Source: Allobosea sp. AAP35 (GTDB taxonomy: Bacteria; Pseudomonadota; Alphaproteobacteria; Rhizobiales; Beijerinckiaceae). From it: a stretch of 44,665 nt of DNA. This document shows positions 8,196 through 14,465 of this stretch, in pieces (position 1 is the stretch's first letter; the number at the start of each line of letters is the position of its first letter). The position numbers and the translations under genes are program-made. The stretch covers positions 1 through 44,665 of the forward strand of contig NZ_LJHQ01000075.1 of the NCBI RefSeq assembly GCF_001295925.1, read 5' to 3'. Below the pieces are notes generated by a model that was not told the origin of the DNA, searched no databases, and saw only the letters and a program-made list of their open reading frames with translations.

Positions 8196-9440
8196 ATGCA
8201 AAGCCTGCGCGACATCCTGAACCGCATTGCGACCGGCGAGACCTCCCCGGAGCAGGCGCTGGCCTTCAGCGCGGCACGCATCGCGCAGCGGGAGCCGGCG
8301 ATCCAGGCCTTTGCCAGCCAGCCGGAGACCCTGGTGCCAGGTCAAGGTCCGCTCGCCGGCATCGCCTGCGGCGTCAAGGACATCATCGACACGGCCGATT
8401 TGCCGACAGGGATGGGCTCGTCGATCTATGAAGGCTGGCGCCCGCGCGCCGACGCGCCGATCGTCATGGCGCTGAAGGGCGCCGGCGCGACCGTCGCCGG
8501 CAAGACTCACACCACCGCCTTCGCCTTCCTCGATCCCGCACCGACGCATAATCCCCATGATCCGACGGCGAGCCCGGGGGGCTCCTCGGCCGGCTCGGCG
8601 GCGGCCGTGGCCGCGGGCATGATTCCGCTCGCCATCGGCACGCAGACCGGCGGCTCGGTGATCCGCCCCGCCGCCTATTGCGGCGTCGCAGCGATCAAGC
8701 CGTCCTATGCCCTGCTGCCGACCATCGGCGTGAAGCCCTTCTCCTGGTCGCTCGACACGCTCGGGCTGATGGCGGCGCGCGCCGACGATCTCGGGCTGGC
8801 GCTGGCGGCCATCACCGGCCGCGCCGCTCTCGACGCGCCGGCCGCCAGCCTCGCCGGGCTGCGGATCGGCATCCACCATCAGCCTTACGCCGGCGCGCCC
8901 GAGCCAGCCTCGGCAGCAGCGCTGCAGCGCTTTGAGGAACTGGCGGCGCAGGCCGGCGCCGCGCTCGTCCCGCATGCCGGGTCCGTTGCGCTGGCCGAGG
9001 CCTATCAGGCCCATGGCCCGCTCCAGGATTGGGAGGCGACGCAGGCGCTCGCCTGGGAATACGCCCATCGCCGCGAGGCGCTGCCTCCCAAGCTGCGCGC
9101 CTATCTTGATGCCGCGCGCGCGACCACGCCGGCCCAGTATGACGAGGCCCGACGCCTTTCGCGCCGGGGCCGCGACGCAGCCCGCAGCTTCTTTGCCGAG
9201 GTCGATGTTGTCGTCACCTACGCAGCCCCCGGTGAGGCGCCCGATACGATGAACTCGACCGGCGATTCCCGCTTCAACCGCCTCTGGACGCTGCTCGGCG
9301 TGCCCTGCCTGACCGTGCCGCTCATGCGTGGCCCGCGCGGACTGCCGGCGACCGTGCAGATCATGGCGGGGTTTGGTCGCGACGAGCATGTCATCGCTGT
9401 GGCGAAGGCGCTGGAAAGCCATGTTTCGGCAGGGGTCTAG
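8196..9440 (+). CDS. Amidase signature family hydrolase
   Basis: This 414-residue enzyme carries the Ser-cisSer-Lys triad of the amidase signature family: Lys61 in CGVKDIID, Ser130 in SPGGSSAGS and Ser154 in GTQTGGSVIRP. The spacings of 69 and 24 residues equal those of malonamidase E2. It lacks a signal peptide and should be cytosolic. It is shorter than GatA and no gatB or gatC is near, so a metabolic amidase is more likely than a glutamyl-tRNA amidotransferase. The amide substrate is unknown. It follows the DUF2798 gene by one base and is probably translated from the same message. Confidence 0.88.
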   Translation: MQSLRDILNRIATGETSPEQALAFSAARIAQREPAIQAFASQPETLVPGQGPLAGIACGVKDIIDTADLPTGMGSSIYEGWRPRADAPIVMALKGAGATVAGKTHTTAFAFLDPAPTHNPHDPTASPGGSSAGSAAAVAAGMIPLAIGTQTGGSVIRPAAYCGVAAIKPSYALLPTIGVKPFSWSLDTLGLMAARADDLGLALAAITGRAALDAPAASLAGLRIGIHHQPYAGAPEPASAAALQRFEELAAQAGAALVPHAGSVALAEAYQAHGPLQDWEATQALAWEYAHRREALPPKLRAYLDAARATTPAQYDEARRLSRRGRDAARSFFAEVDVVVTYAAPGEAPDTMNSTGDSRFNRLWTLLGVPCLTVPLMRGPRGLPATVQIMAGFGRDEHVIAVAKALESHVSAGV

Positions 9441-9470
9441 CGCAGGTTATCCCCAAAACTCTTCAATGCT

Positions 9471-9485
9471 TTAACCGCTGCTTAA
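9471..9485 (+). promoter_or_regulatory. Perfect CtrA-type box (TTAA-N7-TTAA)
   Basis: TTAA at 9471-9474 and TTAA at 9482-9485 are separated by exactly seven bases (CCGCTGC). This is the consensus binding pattern of the cell-cycle regulator CtrA in Caulobacter and its relatives, and the first half-site reads TTAACC as in many known sites. It overlaps the palindrome TGCTTAAGCA. It lies 102 bases upstream of the 27-residue membrane peptide gene and downstream of the amidase, so the peptide gene is the likely target. Chance occurrence in G+C-rich DNA is low but not negligible. Confidence 0.5.
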
Positions 9486-9587
9486 GCATACTCTTGGCTT
9501 TGCCGTGTTCGCGCCACGCTTCTGCCCCCTTGCGGCCGCCGCCAGTTCTGCTAGCCTGATGTCAGGTCAATGACACAGGAGGATGTG

Positions 9588-9671
9588 ATGAGCCTCACGC
9601 TACGTCTCGACCGGTTGGTCATGGGGGCGGCCTTCGTTTTCATGATGCTGATCGTTTTGGGTGCGTTCTGA
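9588..9671 (+). CDS. 27-residue membrane micropeptide
   Basis: This short frame begins at ATG 9588 behind a near-perfect Shine-Dalgarno sequence (AGGAGG, six to eight bases upstream) and ends at TGA 9669-9671. The product has a basic N-terminus (MSLTLRLDRL) and one hydrophobic helix (about residues 11-27), so it would be a single-pass membrane peptide with its N-terminus inside. A perfect 12-bp hairpin follows 46 bases after the stop, and a CtrA-type box lies upstream, so the unit looks like a complete small transcription unit. I do not recognise a family. It could be a toxin-like or regulatory micropeptide; the function is open. Confidence 0.6.
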   Translation: MSLTLRLDRLVMGAAFVFMMLIVLGAF

Positions 9672-9717
9672 CGGACGTCAGTCTCGAGTCGCTGAGACCG
9701 CAAGAGCCTTAATGCCG

Positions 9718-9744
9718 CGCCGCCGGGACATCGTCCCGGCGGCG
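9718..9744 (+). terminator. Strong 12-bp hairpin after the micropeptide
   Basis: CGCCGCCGGGAC (9718-9729) and its exact complement (9733-9744) enclose a three-base loop, ATC. It is followed by TTCG rather than a T-run, so it would be a weak intrinsic terminator or a 3-prime stabilising structure. Its position between the micropeptide and the convergent Cys-rich protein gene suits transcription ending. Confidence 0.6.
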
Positions 9745-9803
9745 TTCGCATGAAAGGCCATGGTCGGGAAAGACCCGCACGAGAGCGCTCGGCATCGACG
9801 CTT

Positions 9804-10133
9804 TCAGCTTTCAGGGCAGGGCGTCTCGCTGATCTCCCAGGACATCATGTTGATGACGCGGCCGCATCGGCCCAACCTGCGTCCCTGGCTGGTGCGGATG
9901 CAGGCCGTGGCGCCTTCCGTGATCTTGCGTCCCTCGTTCCAGCAGAAGCACAGCGGTTCGGGCGCCTGCGCCAGCCTTGGCGGGTCGATCGCGGTGGCCG
10001 GCGCGACGGTTTGAGCGCGCAGGGTCTGGGATCCGAAGGCCAATACCAGCATCGCCAGCCCCATAGGCAACGTTTGGGCATGTCCGTTCGGCTTGCGCAT
10101 TACGCCGACACGCGCCGTTGGAACGGCGATCAT
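9804..10133 (-). CDS. Secreted Cys-rich hypothetical protein
   Basis: This 109-residue protein has a long N-terminal region with a hydrophobic signal segment (about 22-40, ending TLRAQ). A short mature part contains five cysteines (62, 64, 78, 90 and 106) in LCFCWNEG, ATACIRT, GRCGRVINMMSW and ETPCPES. The pattern suggests a small disulfide-bonded periplasmic protein of the kind often listed as hypothetical in Hyphomicrobiales. GGGAGG six bases before ATG 10133 supports that start, although an internal ATG at codon 12 would give a more standard signal peptide. Its function is unknown. It is divergent from the Tim44-domain gene. Confidence 0.65.
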   Translation of the reverse strand: MIAVPTARVGVMRKPNGHAQTLPMGLAMLVLAFGSQTLRAQTVAPATAIDPPRLAQAPEPLCFCWNEGRKITEGATACIRTSQGRRLGRCGRVINMMSWEISETPCPES

Positions 10134-10331
10134 GGTGGGCCTCCCGCATGACGATCAGGGGTTGGCGACGACCGGAGCGACAGATTAGCACCGGAACGCC
10201 GATCCGCCCAGCGTCGCTATAGTTTCAATTTATTGTTATCTGCCAGAGCGTTATTCCCCTGATCTTGCGAAGTGCGCCGGCATGGACCATATTGTCGTCA
10301 AGAGAGCCCAAGGGGGGCTCCGGGAGGAACC

Positions 10332-11321
10332 ATGTCTCTGATCTCGCTCGCCCGTCGCGGTCGTGTCGTCGCCGTGCTCGCTGGTGCCCTGCTGCTCGTC
10401 CCCGTGCTCGCCGAAGCGCGGCCCGGCGGCAAGGGCGGTTTCGGCAGCCGCGGTTCGCGGACCCAATCGGCTCCTGCCCCGACCAATACCGCGCCCAATG
10501 GCGCGCAGCCTTTCCAGCGCAGCGCGACGCCGTCGCAGGCAGCGCCTGCGGCCGGTGCTGCCGCCGCCGCAAGCCAGGCGGCCCGTCCATCCATGGCCCG
10601 CAACTTGATGATGGGCGTTGGCGCTGGCCTGCTCGGCGCCGGTCTGTTCGGCATGCTGTCGGGCGCCGGCTTCTTCAGCGGGCTTGCATCGCTGGCGGGT
10701 ATGTTCGGCTTCCTGCTGCAGATCGCCCTGATCGGCGGCGCCATCTGGCTGGCCATGCGCTTCTTCCGCCGCCGCTCCGAGCCTCAGCTTGCGGGTGCCG
10801 GTGCGCCGATGCCGCGTGAGATGGACCGGCCGCAGCCGGCCGGCATGAACACGATGGGCCGCATGGGCGCGATGGCCGGTATGGGAGGCGCGACCGCTGC
10901 ACCCCAGACCACGCCGATCGAACTGTCGGGTGAGGATTTTGGCCATTTCGAGCGGCTTCTGTCCGAGGTCAACACCGCCTATTCGAACGAGGACGAGAAG
11001 GGCTTGCGCGAGCGCGTCACGCCCGAGATGTTCGGCTTCTTCGATGAGGACCTGTCTGGCAATGCCCAGAAGGGCCTGGTCGACCGTGTTTCGGACGTCA
11101 AGCTGCTGCAGGGCGACCTCGCGGAAGCCTGGCGCGAGGGCAATCTCGACTACGCCACCGTCGCGATGCGCTTCAGCCTGATCAACGCGCTCTATGAGCG
11201 CGCCAGCGGCAAGGTCGTCGAAGGTGACGCCACCGTGCCGCAGGAGGTCACGGAGCACTGGACCTTCGTGCGCCCGCGCGGCGGCGCCTGGAAGCTCTCG
11301 GGCATCCAGCCGGCGGCCTGA
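10332..11321 (+). CDS. Tim44-domain membrane/periplasmic protein
   Basis: This 329-residue protein has a signal-like N-terminus ending VLAEARPGGK and a Gly/Ser/Ala/Pro-rich linker. A strongly hydrophobic Gly-rich region follows (about 95-150, one or two membrane helices), then a Tim44-like domain (about 195-327) containing FERLLSEVNTAYSNED and VTEHWTFVRP. Bacterial Tim44 relatives share the alpha/beta fold of the mitochondrial import motor anchor, but their roles are mostly unproven. ATG 10332 is preceded by GGGAGG. A possible promoter TTGCGA-N17-CATATT lies at 10265-10293. The gene is monocistronic, ending at an excellent intrinsic terminator. Confidence 0.85.
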   Translation: MSLISLARRGRVVAVLAGALLLVPVLAEARPGGKGGFGSRGSRTQSAPAPTNTAPNGAQPFQRSATPSQAAPAAGAAAAASQAARPSMARNLMMGVGAGLLGAGLFGMLSGAGFFSGLASLAGMFGFLLQIALIGGAIWLAMRFFRRRSEPQLAGAGAPMPREMDRPQPAGMNTMGRMGAMAGMGGATAAPQTTPIELSGEDFGHFERLLSEVNTAYSNEDEKGLRERVTPEMFGFFDEDLSGNAQKGLVDRVSDVKLLQGDLAEAWREGNLDYATVAMRFSLINALYERASGKVVEGDATVPQEVTEHWTFVRPRGGAWKLSGIQPAA

Positions 11322-11346
11322 GCCCACCTCGACTGACGAATTGGGG

Positions 11347-11374
11347 AAACGGCCGGGGCAACCCGGCCGTTTTT
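11347..11374 (+). terminator. Rho-independent terminator of the Tim44-domain gene
   Basis: A perfect 11-bp stem (AAACGGCCGGG with CCCGGCCGTTT) closes on a GCAA tetraloop and runs directly into further T residues. It begins 25 bases after the Tim44-domain stop codon and has all the features of an intrinsic terminator. Confidence 0.88.
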
Positions 11375-11447
11375 CGTTGCGCGCTTTCGGGTGTCGCATG
11401 GGCGCGATCCGTCCTATAGGGCAAGTCCGTTGCTTGCTTACATGCGA

Positions 11448-11554
11448 CGTCATCCCGGACGGAGCGAAGCGGAGCTCCAGGATCCATCATAAGGCACGAC
11501 ATTGCTCGATGATCGGTCCCGGATCGCGCGGCTCCGCGCTTGTCCGGGATGACG
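11448..11554. repeat. Intergenic palindromic element, family A copy 1
   Basis: Perfect 13-bp terminal inverted repeats (CGTCATCCCGGAC at 11448-11460 and its complement at 11542-11554) bound a 107-bp element. It also has internal hairpin-forming segments (GGAGCGAAGCGGAGCTCC and GCGCGGCTCCGCGC). A diverged relative lies at 24077-24183 with the same length, ends and inner motif GCTCC-GGATC-ATC. It sits between the Tim44-domain terminator and dapB and encodes nothing. It is best described as a REP/MITE-like element. Confidence 0.75.
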
Positions 11555-11597
11555 GAGTGCTTCTTTCCCGGCCTGTCTGCCTTTGGAGACCCTGCCC

Positions 11598-12413
11598 ATG
11601 TCCGATATGCGTCTCGTCGTCGTCGGTGCCGCAGGCCGCATGGGCCGGATGCTGATCAAGGCGATCCATGAGGCGCCGGGCTGCACCCTCGCAGCGGCGG
11701 TCGAACGCCGGGGTTCACCGCATCTCGGCCAGGATTCCGGATTGCTCGCGGGCCTTCCGGCCAGTGGCGTCCCGGTGACGGATGCTGCCGAACCGGCTTT
11801 CGCAGCCGCCGAAGGCGTGCTCGACTTCACCACCCCAGACGCGACGGTGGCGTTTGCCGCGCTGGCCGCTCAGGCGCGCATCGCCCATATCGTCGGCACC
11901 ACCGGGCTCGAGCCGCAGCATCTGGCGGAACTGGCGGAGGCGGCGCGGCAGACCGCCGTCATTCGCTCCGGCAATATGAGCCTCGGCGTCAATCTGCTGG
12001 CGGCGCTCGTGCGCAAGGTCGCCGCCACGCTGGGCACCGATTGGGACATCGAGATCGCAGAGATGCATCACCGCATGAAGGTCGATGCGCCCTCGGGGAC
12101 GGCCGTTCTCCTTGGCGAAGCAGCGGCGCAGGGACGCGCGGTCGATCTGGCGCAGCAGCGCGTCGCCGTGCGCGACGGCCATACCGGTGCGCGCGAGCCC
12201 GGTACGATCGGCTTTGCAACGCTGCGCGGCGGCACCGTCGTCGGCGATCACAAGGTCATCTTCGCCGGCGCGGGCGAGCGGCTCGAACTGAGCCATATCG
12301 CCGAGGATCGCGGGTTGTTCGCGCAAGGCGCGGTCAAGGCCGCGCTCTGGGGCAGGGGGCGCAAGCCGGGCTTGTATGCGATGGCCGATGTGCTCGGCCT
12401 CGATTCCCTGTAG
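11598..12413 (+). CDS. dapB: 4-hydroxy-tetrahydrodipicolinate reductase
   Basis: This 271-residue NAD(P)H-dependent enzyme catalyses the second dedicated step of lysine and diaminopimelate synthesis. The Rossmann motif [13 protein letters not shown] is at residues 6-18. The substrate-binding/catalytic segment [18 protein letters not shown] (about 152-169) contains the conserved His-His, Lys and Ser-Gly-Thr. [14 protein letters not shown] and GTTGL are also typical. ATG 11598 follows GGAG at suitable spacing; a TTG five codons earlier overlaps that ribosome site. dapE of the same pathway is at 25,889 in this window. The alkB gene follows after six bases. Confidence 0.95.
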   Translation: MSDMRLVVVGAAGRMGRMLIKAIHEAPGCTLAAAVERRGSPHLGQDSGLLAGLPASGVPVTDAAEPAFAAAEGVLDFTTPDATVAFAALAAQARIAHIVGTTGLEPQHLAELAEAARQTAVIRSGNMSLGVNLLAALVRKVAATLGTDWDIEIAEMHHRMKVDAPSGTAVLLGEAAAQGRAVDLAQQRVAVRDGHTGAREPGTIGFATLRGGTVVGDHKVIFAGAGERLELSHIAEDRGLFAQGAVKAALWGRGRKPGLYAMADVLGLDSL

Positions 12414-12419
12414 CCCCGC

Positions 12420-13040
12420 ATGATGACCCGGCTCGTCGTCGCGCCCGGAATCGTGCACTGGCCGGGCTATCTCGCTCCTGACGAACAGGCGGCGCTGGTG
12501 GCCGATCTGCGCGAGGTGGCGCGCCTCGCCCCCTTTTTTCAGCCGCGCATGCCCAAGACCGGCACGCCCTTCTCGGTCCGCATGACCAATTGCGGTGCGC
12601 TGGGATGGGTGTCGGACGAGGCCGGCTATCGCTACCAGCCGCTCCATCCGGCATCCGGCGCGCCCTGGCCCCCGATGCCGGCCGTTCTCGCGCGCGCCTG
12701 GAAGGACCTTGCGGCCTACCCGCACCCGCCCCAGGCCTGTCTGGTCAATTTCTACGAGGCCAGCGCAAAGATGGGCCTGCATCAGGACCGCGACGAGCAG
12801 GATTTCGACGCGCCGGTCGTCTCGCTTTCGCTCGGCGATACGGCAGTCTTCCGGATCGGCGGGACGCAGCGCGGGGCCAAGACCATGTCGCTGAAGCTGG
12901 CCTCGGGGGACGCGCTGCTCTTTGGTGGCGAGGCCCGGCTGGCCTATCACGGCATCGACCGCATCCTCGCCGGCTCCTCGGCCCTGCTGCCGCAGGGCGG
13001 ACGCATCAACCTGACGTTGCGGCGCGTGACCAAGCCTTAA
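12420..13040 (+). CDS. alkB: AlkB-type 2-oxoglutarate/Fe(II) DNA dealkylase
   Basis: This 206-residue dioxygenase oxidatively removes methyl groups from 1-methyladenine and 3-methylcytosine. Fe(II) ligands are His121 and Asp123 (LHQDRDE) and His177 (AYHGIDR). The 2-oxoglutarate-binding Arg195 and the substrate-side Arg201 form the family RxNxTxR pattern in GRINLTLR. The N-terminal nucleotide-recognition lid includes MPKTGTPFSVRMTNCG. The length and motifs match E. coli AlkB (216 residues). It begins six bases after dapB and is probably co-transcribed with it. There is no Ada gene nearby, so adaptive control is not indicated. Confidence 0.93.
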   Translation: MMTRLVVAPGIVHWPGYLAPDEQAALVADLREVARLAPFFQPRMPKTGTPFSVRMTNCGALGWVSDEAGYRYQPLHPASGAPWPPMPAVLARAWKDLAAYPHPPQACLVNFYEASAKMGLHQDRDEQDFDAPVVSLSLGDTAVFRIGGTQRGAKTMSLKLASGDALLFGGEARLAYHGIDRILAGSSALLPQGGRINLTLRRVTKP

Positions 13041-13050
13041 GCCCGCTCTT

Positions 13051-13131
13051 CCGCGTCATTGCGAGAACAGCGAAGCAATCCAGCTCTGCATGCATGGCCT
13101 TCGATGCTTCGCTGCGCCCGCAATGACGCGG
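13051..13131. repeat. Intergenic palindromic element, family B copy 1
   Basis: Perfect 13-bp terminal inverted repeats (CCGCGTCATTGCG at 13051-13063 and its complement at 13119-13131) enclose a second complementary pair (AGCGAAGCAATC and GATGCTTCGCTGC). A relative lies at 36063-36141. The GTCATTGCGAG-CAGCGAAGCAATCCAG core is a widespread intergenic repeat type in alphaproteobacteria. It separates convergent alkB and the TRIC gene, where it may act as a bidirectional transcription barrier. Confidence 0.75.
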
Positions 13132-13136
13132 AAGCG

Positions 13137-13760
13137 TCAACGCGGCTCGTCGGACCCCGGCAGACGCGGAAACGACCAGCCCAGCAGGATCGAGCCGGCG
13201 CGCAGGCCAAAGCCTGCCGCGAGGCCGCCCAGCATAATGAGGGCGGCACTCACGCCAAGCGCGGTGAGCAGCGCCGTCGCGGTGGCGCCGGCAGCCGCGG
13301 CCGTGACGTAGAAGTCCCGGCTCCACAAAACCATCGCGCGGTCGCCGGCCAGGATGTCGCGCAGGATGCCGCCGAAGGAGGCCGTGACCGCGCCCAGTGC
13401 GATCGCCGACAGCACTGGCACCCCAGCGGCGAGCGCCTTTTGCGTGCCGGCGACAGCAAACAGTGCCAGCCCCGCCGCATCGGCCCAGAGCAGCAGCCGC
13501 TTGGCGCTCCAGCCGTCGAGACGGCCGGGGCGCAGATAGGCGATGGTCCAGGCGACGAGCGCCACGCCGGCGCAGATGATCACGCCGAGCGGCGCTTCCA
13601 CCCACCAAACCGTGCGGGCCAGCAGCAGGTCTCGCAAGGTGCCGCCGCCCGCGCCCGTCACCGTGGCGAGCAGGATGAAGCCGAACGGGTCCATGCCCTT
13701 GCGGGCGGCCACCAGCGCGCCGGTCAGCGCAAAGACGGCGACGCCAGCGGCTTCCAGCAT
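13137..13760 (-). CDS. TRIC/UPF0126 family cation channel protein
   Basis: This 207-residue integral membrane protein has about seven hydrophobic segments and two related halves. Each half carries a conserved glycine-rich motif (TGAGGGTLRDLL near residue 34 and TASFGGILRDIL near 125). This internal duplication defines the UPF0126 family, prokaryotic relatives of trimeric intracellular cation channels; E. coli YicG is a member. Its physiological ion role in bacteria is not settled. ATG 13760 lies three bases from the grpE stop, so the two are probably co-transcribed in the order grpE then this gene. Confidence 0.85.
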   Translation of the reverse strand: MLEAAGVAVFALTGALVAARKGMDPFGFILLATVTGAGGGTLRDLLLARTVWWVEAPLGVIICAGVALVAWTIAYLRPGRLDGWSAKRLLLWADAAGLALFAVAGTQKALAAGVPVLSAIALGAVTASFGGILRDILAGDRAMVLWSRDFYVTAAAAGATATALLTALGVSAALIMLGGLAAGFGLRAGSILLGWSFPRLPGSDEPR

Positions 13761-13763
13761 CGC

Positions 13764-14390
13764 TCAGTGGCCGGTCTGGGCCGTATCGACGCCTTCGGTG
13801 GCGGGGGGCTTGGGCGCGCCGGCCGAAATCCCGACCAGCGCCGGCCGCAGCACGCGCTCGCCGATCTTGTAGCCCGACTGCACGACCTTGGAGACGAGCC
13901 CCTTGGCGACCTCGGCATCGGGCGCCTCGAACATCGCCTGATGCATGTTGGGGTCGAACTTCTCGCCCAGCGGTTCGATCTTGCGCACGCCATGACGTTC
14001 CAGCGTCTTGATCAGGTCGCGTTCGGTGAGATCCACGCCTTCGATCAGCGCCTTGAGTGCCGGCTCCTCGGTGGCGCGGGCCGTCTCGGGCAGGCTCTCG
14101 ATCGCGCGGCGCAGATTGTCGGCCGAGCCCAGCAGGTCGCGGGCGAAGCTCGTCACGGCATAGGCCTTGGCGTCGCCGATCTCGCGCTCGGTGCGGCGGC
14201 GCAGGTTCTCCATATCGGCCAGCGTGCGCAGCAGCTTGTCCTTCAGGTCGTCGCGCTCGGCTTCGATCCTGGCGAAATTCTCCTGGATGATCTCCTCGGG
14301 CGACTGCAGCGTGGTTTCGTCGATGACGGGCTCGGCGTTGGGGTGATCCGGCGAGGAATTCTGCGTCATGGCGTCTTCCGATTCTGACAT
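13764..14390 (-). CDS. grpE: Nucleotide exchange factor GrpE
   Basis: This 208-residue cochaperone releases ADP from DnaK. An acidic, flexible N-terminus precedes a long coiled-coil helix (about 30-95, including DKLLRTLADMENLRRRTEREI), a four-helix segment and the C-terminal beta domain with the GrpE signature (EKFDPNMHQAMFE through VVQSGYKIGERVLRPALVGIS). GGAGG sits at ideal spacing before ATG 14390. The intergenic DNA to glnD holds a good alphaproteobacterial heat-shock promoter match. Many relatives place grpE after hrcA; here glnD occupies that side and hrcA is absent from the window. Confidence 0.95.
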   Translation of the reverse strand: MSESEDAMTQNSSPDHPNAEPVIDETTLQSPEEIIQENFARIEAERDDLKDKLLRTLADMENLRRRTEREIGDAKAYAVTSFARDLLGSADNLRRAIESLPETARATEEPALKALIEGVDLTERDLIKTLERHGVRKIEPLGEKFDPNMHQAMFEAPDAEVAKGLVSKVVQSGYKIGERVLRPALVGISAGAPKPPATEGVDTAQTGH

Positions 14391-14433
14391 GGTCTGGCCT
14401 CCGGCATAGGGCGTAAGCTGGCGGCGTTCGTGG

Positions 14434-14465
14434 CCGATATCGGGCTTATGTCGGCTTTAATCAAG
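14434..14465 (-). promoter_or_regulatory. Putative sigma-32 heat-shock promoter of grpE
   Basis: Reading leftward, CTTG (14465-14462), an 18-base spacer and CCGATATCGG (14443-14434) match the alphaproteobacterial heat-shock promoter pattern CTTG-N17/18-CYTATNTNNG with one mismatch. The -35 element overlaps the glnD stop codon. The predicted start of transcription is about 40 bases upstream of the grpE ATG. Confidence 0.5.
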
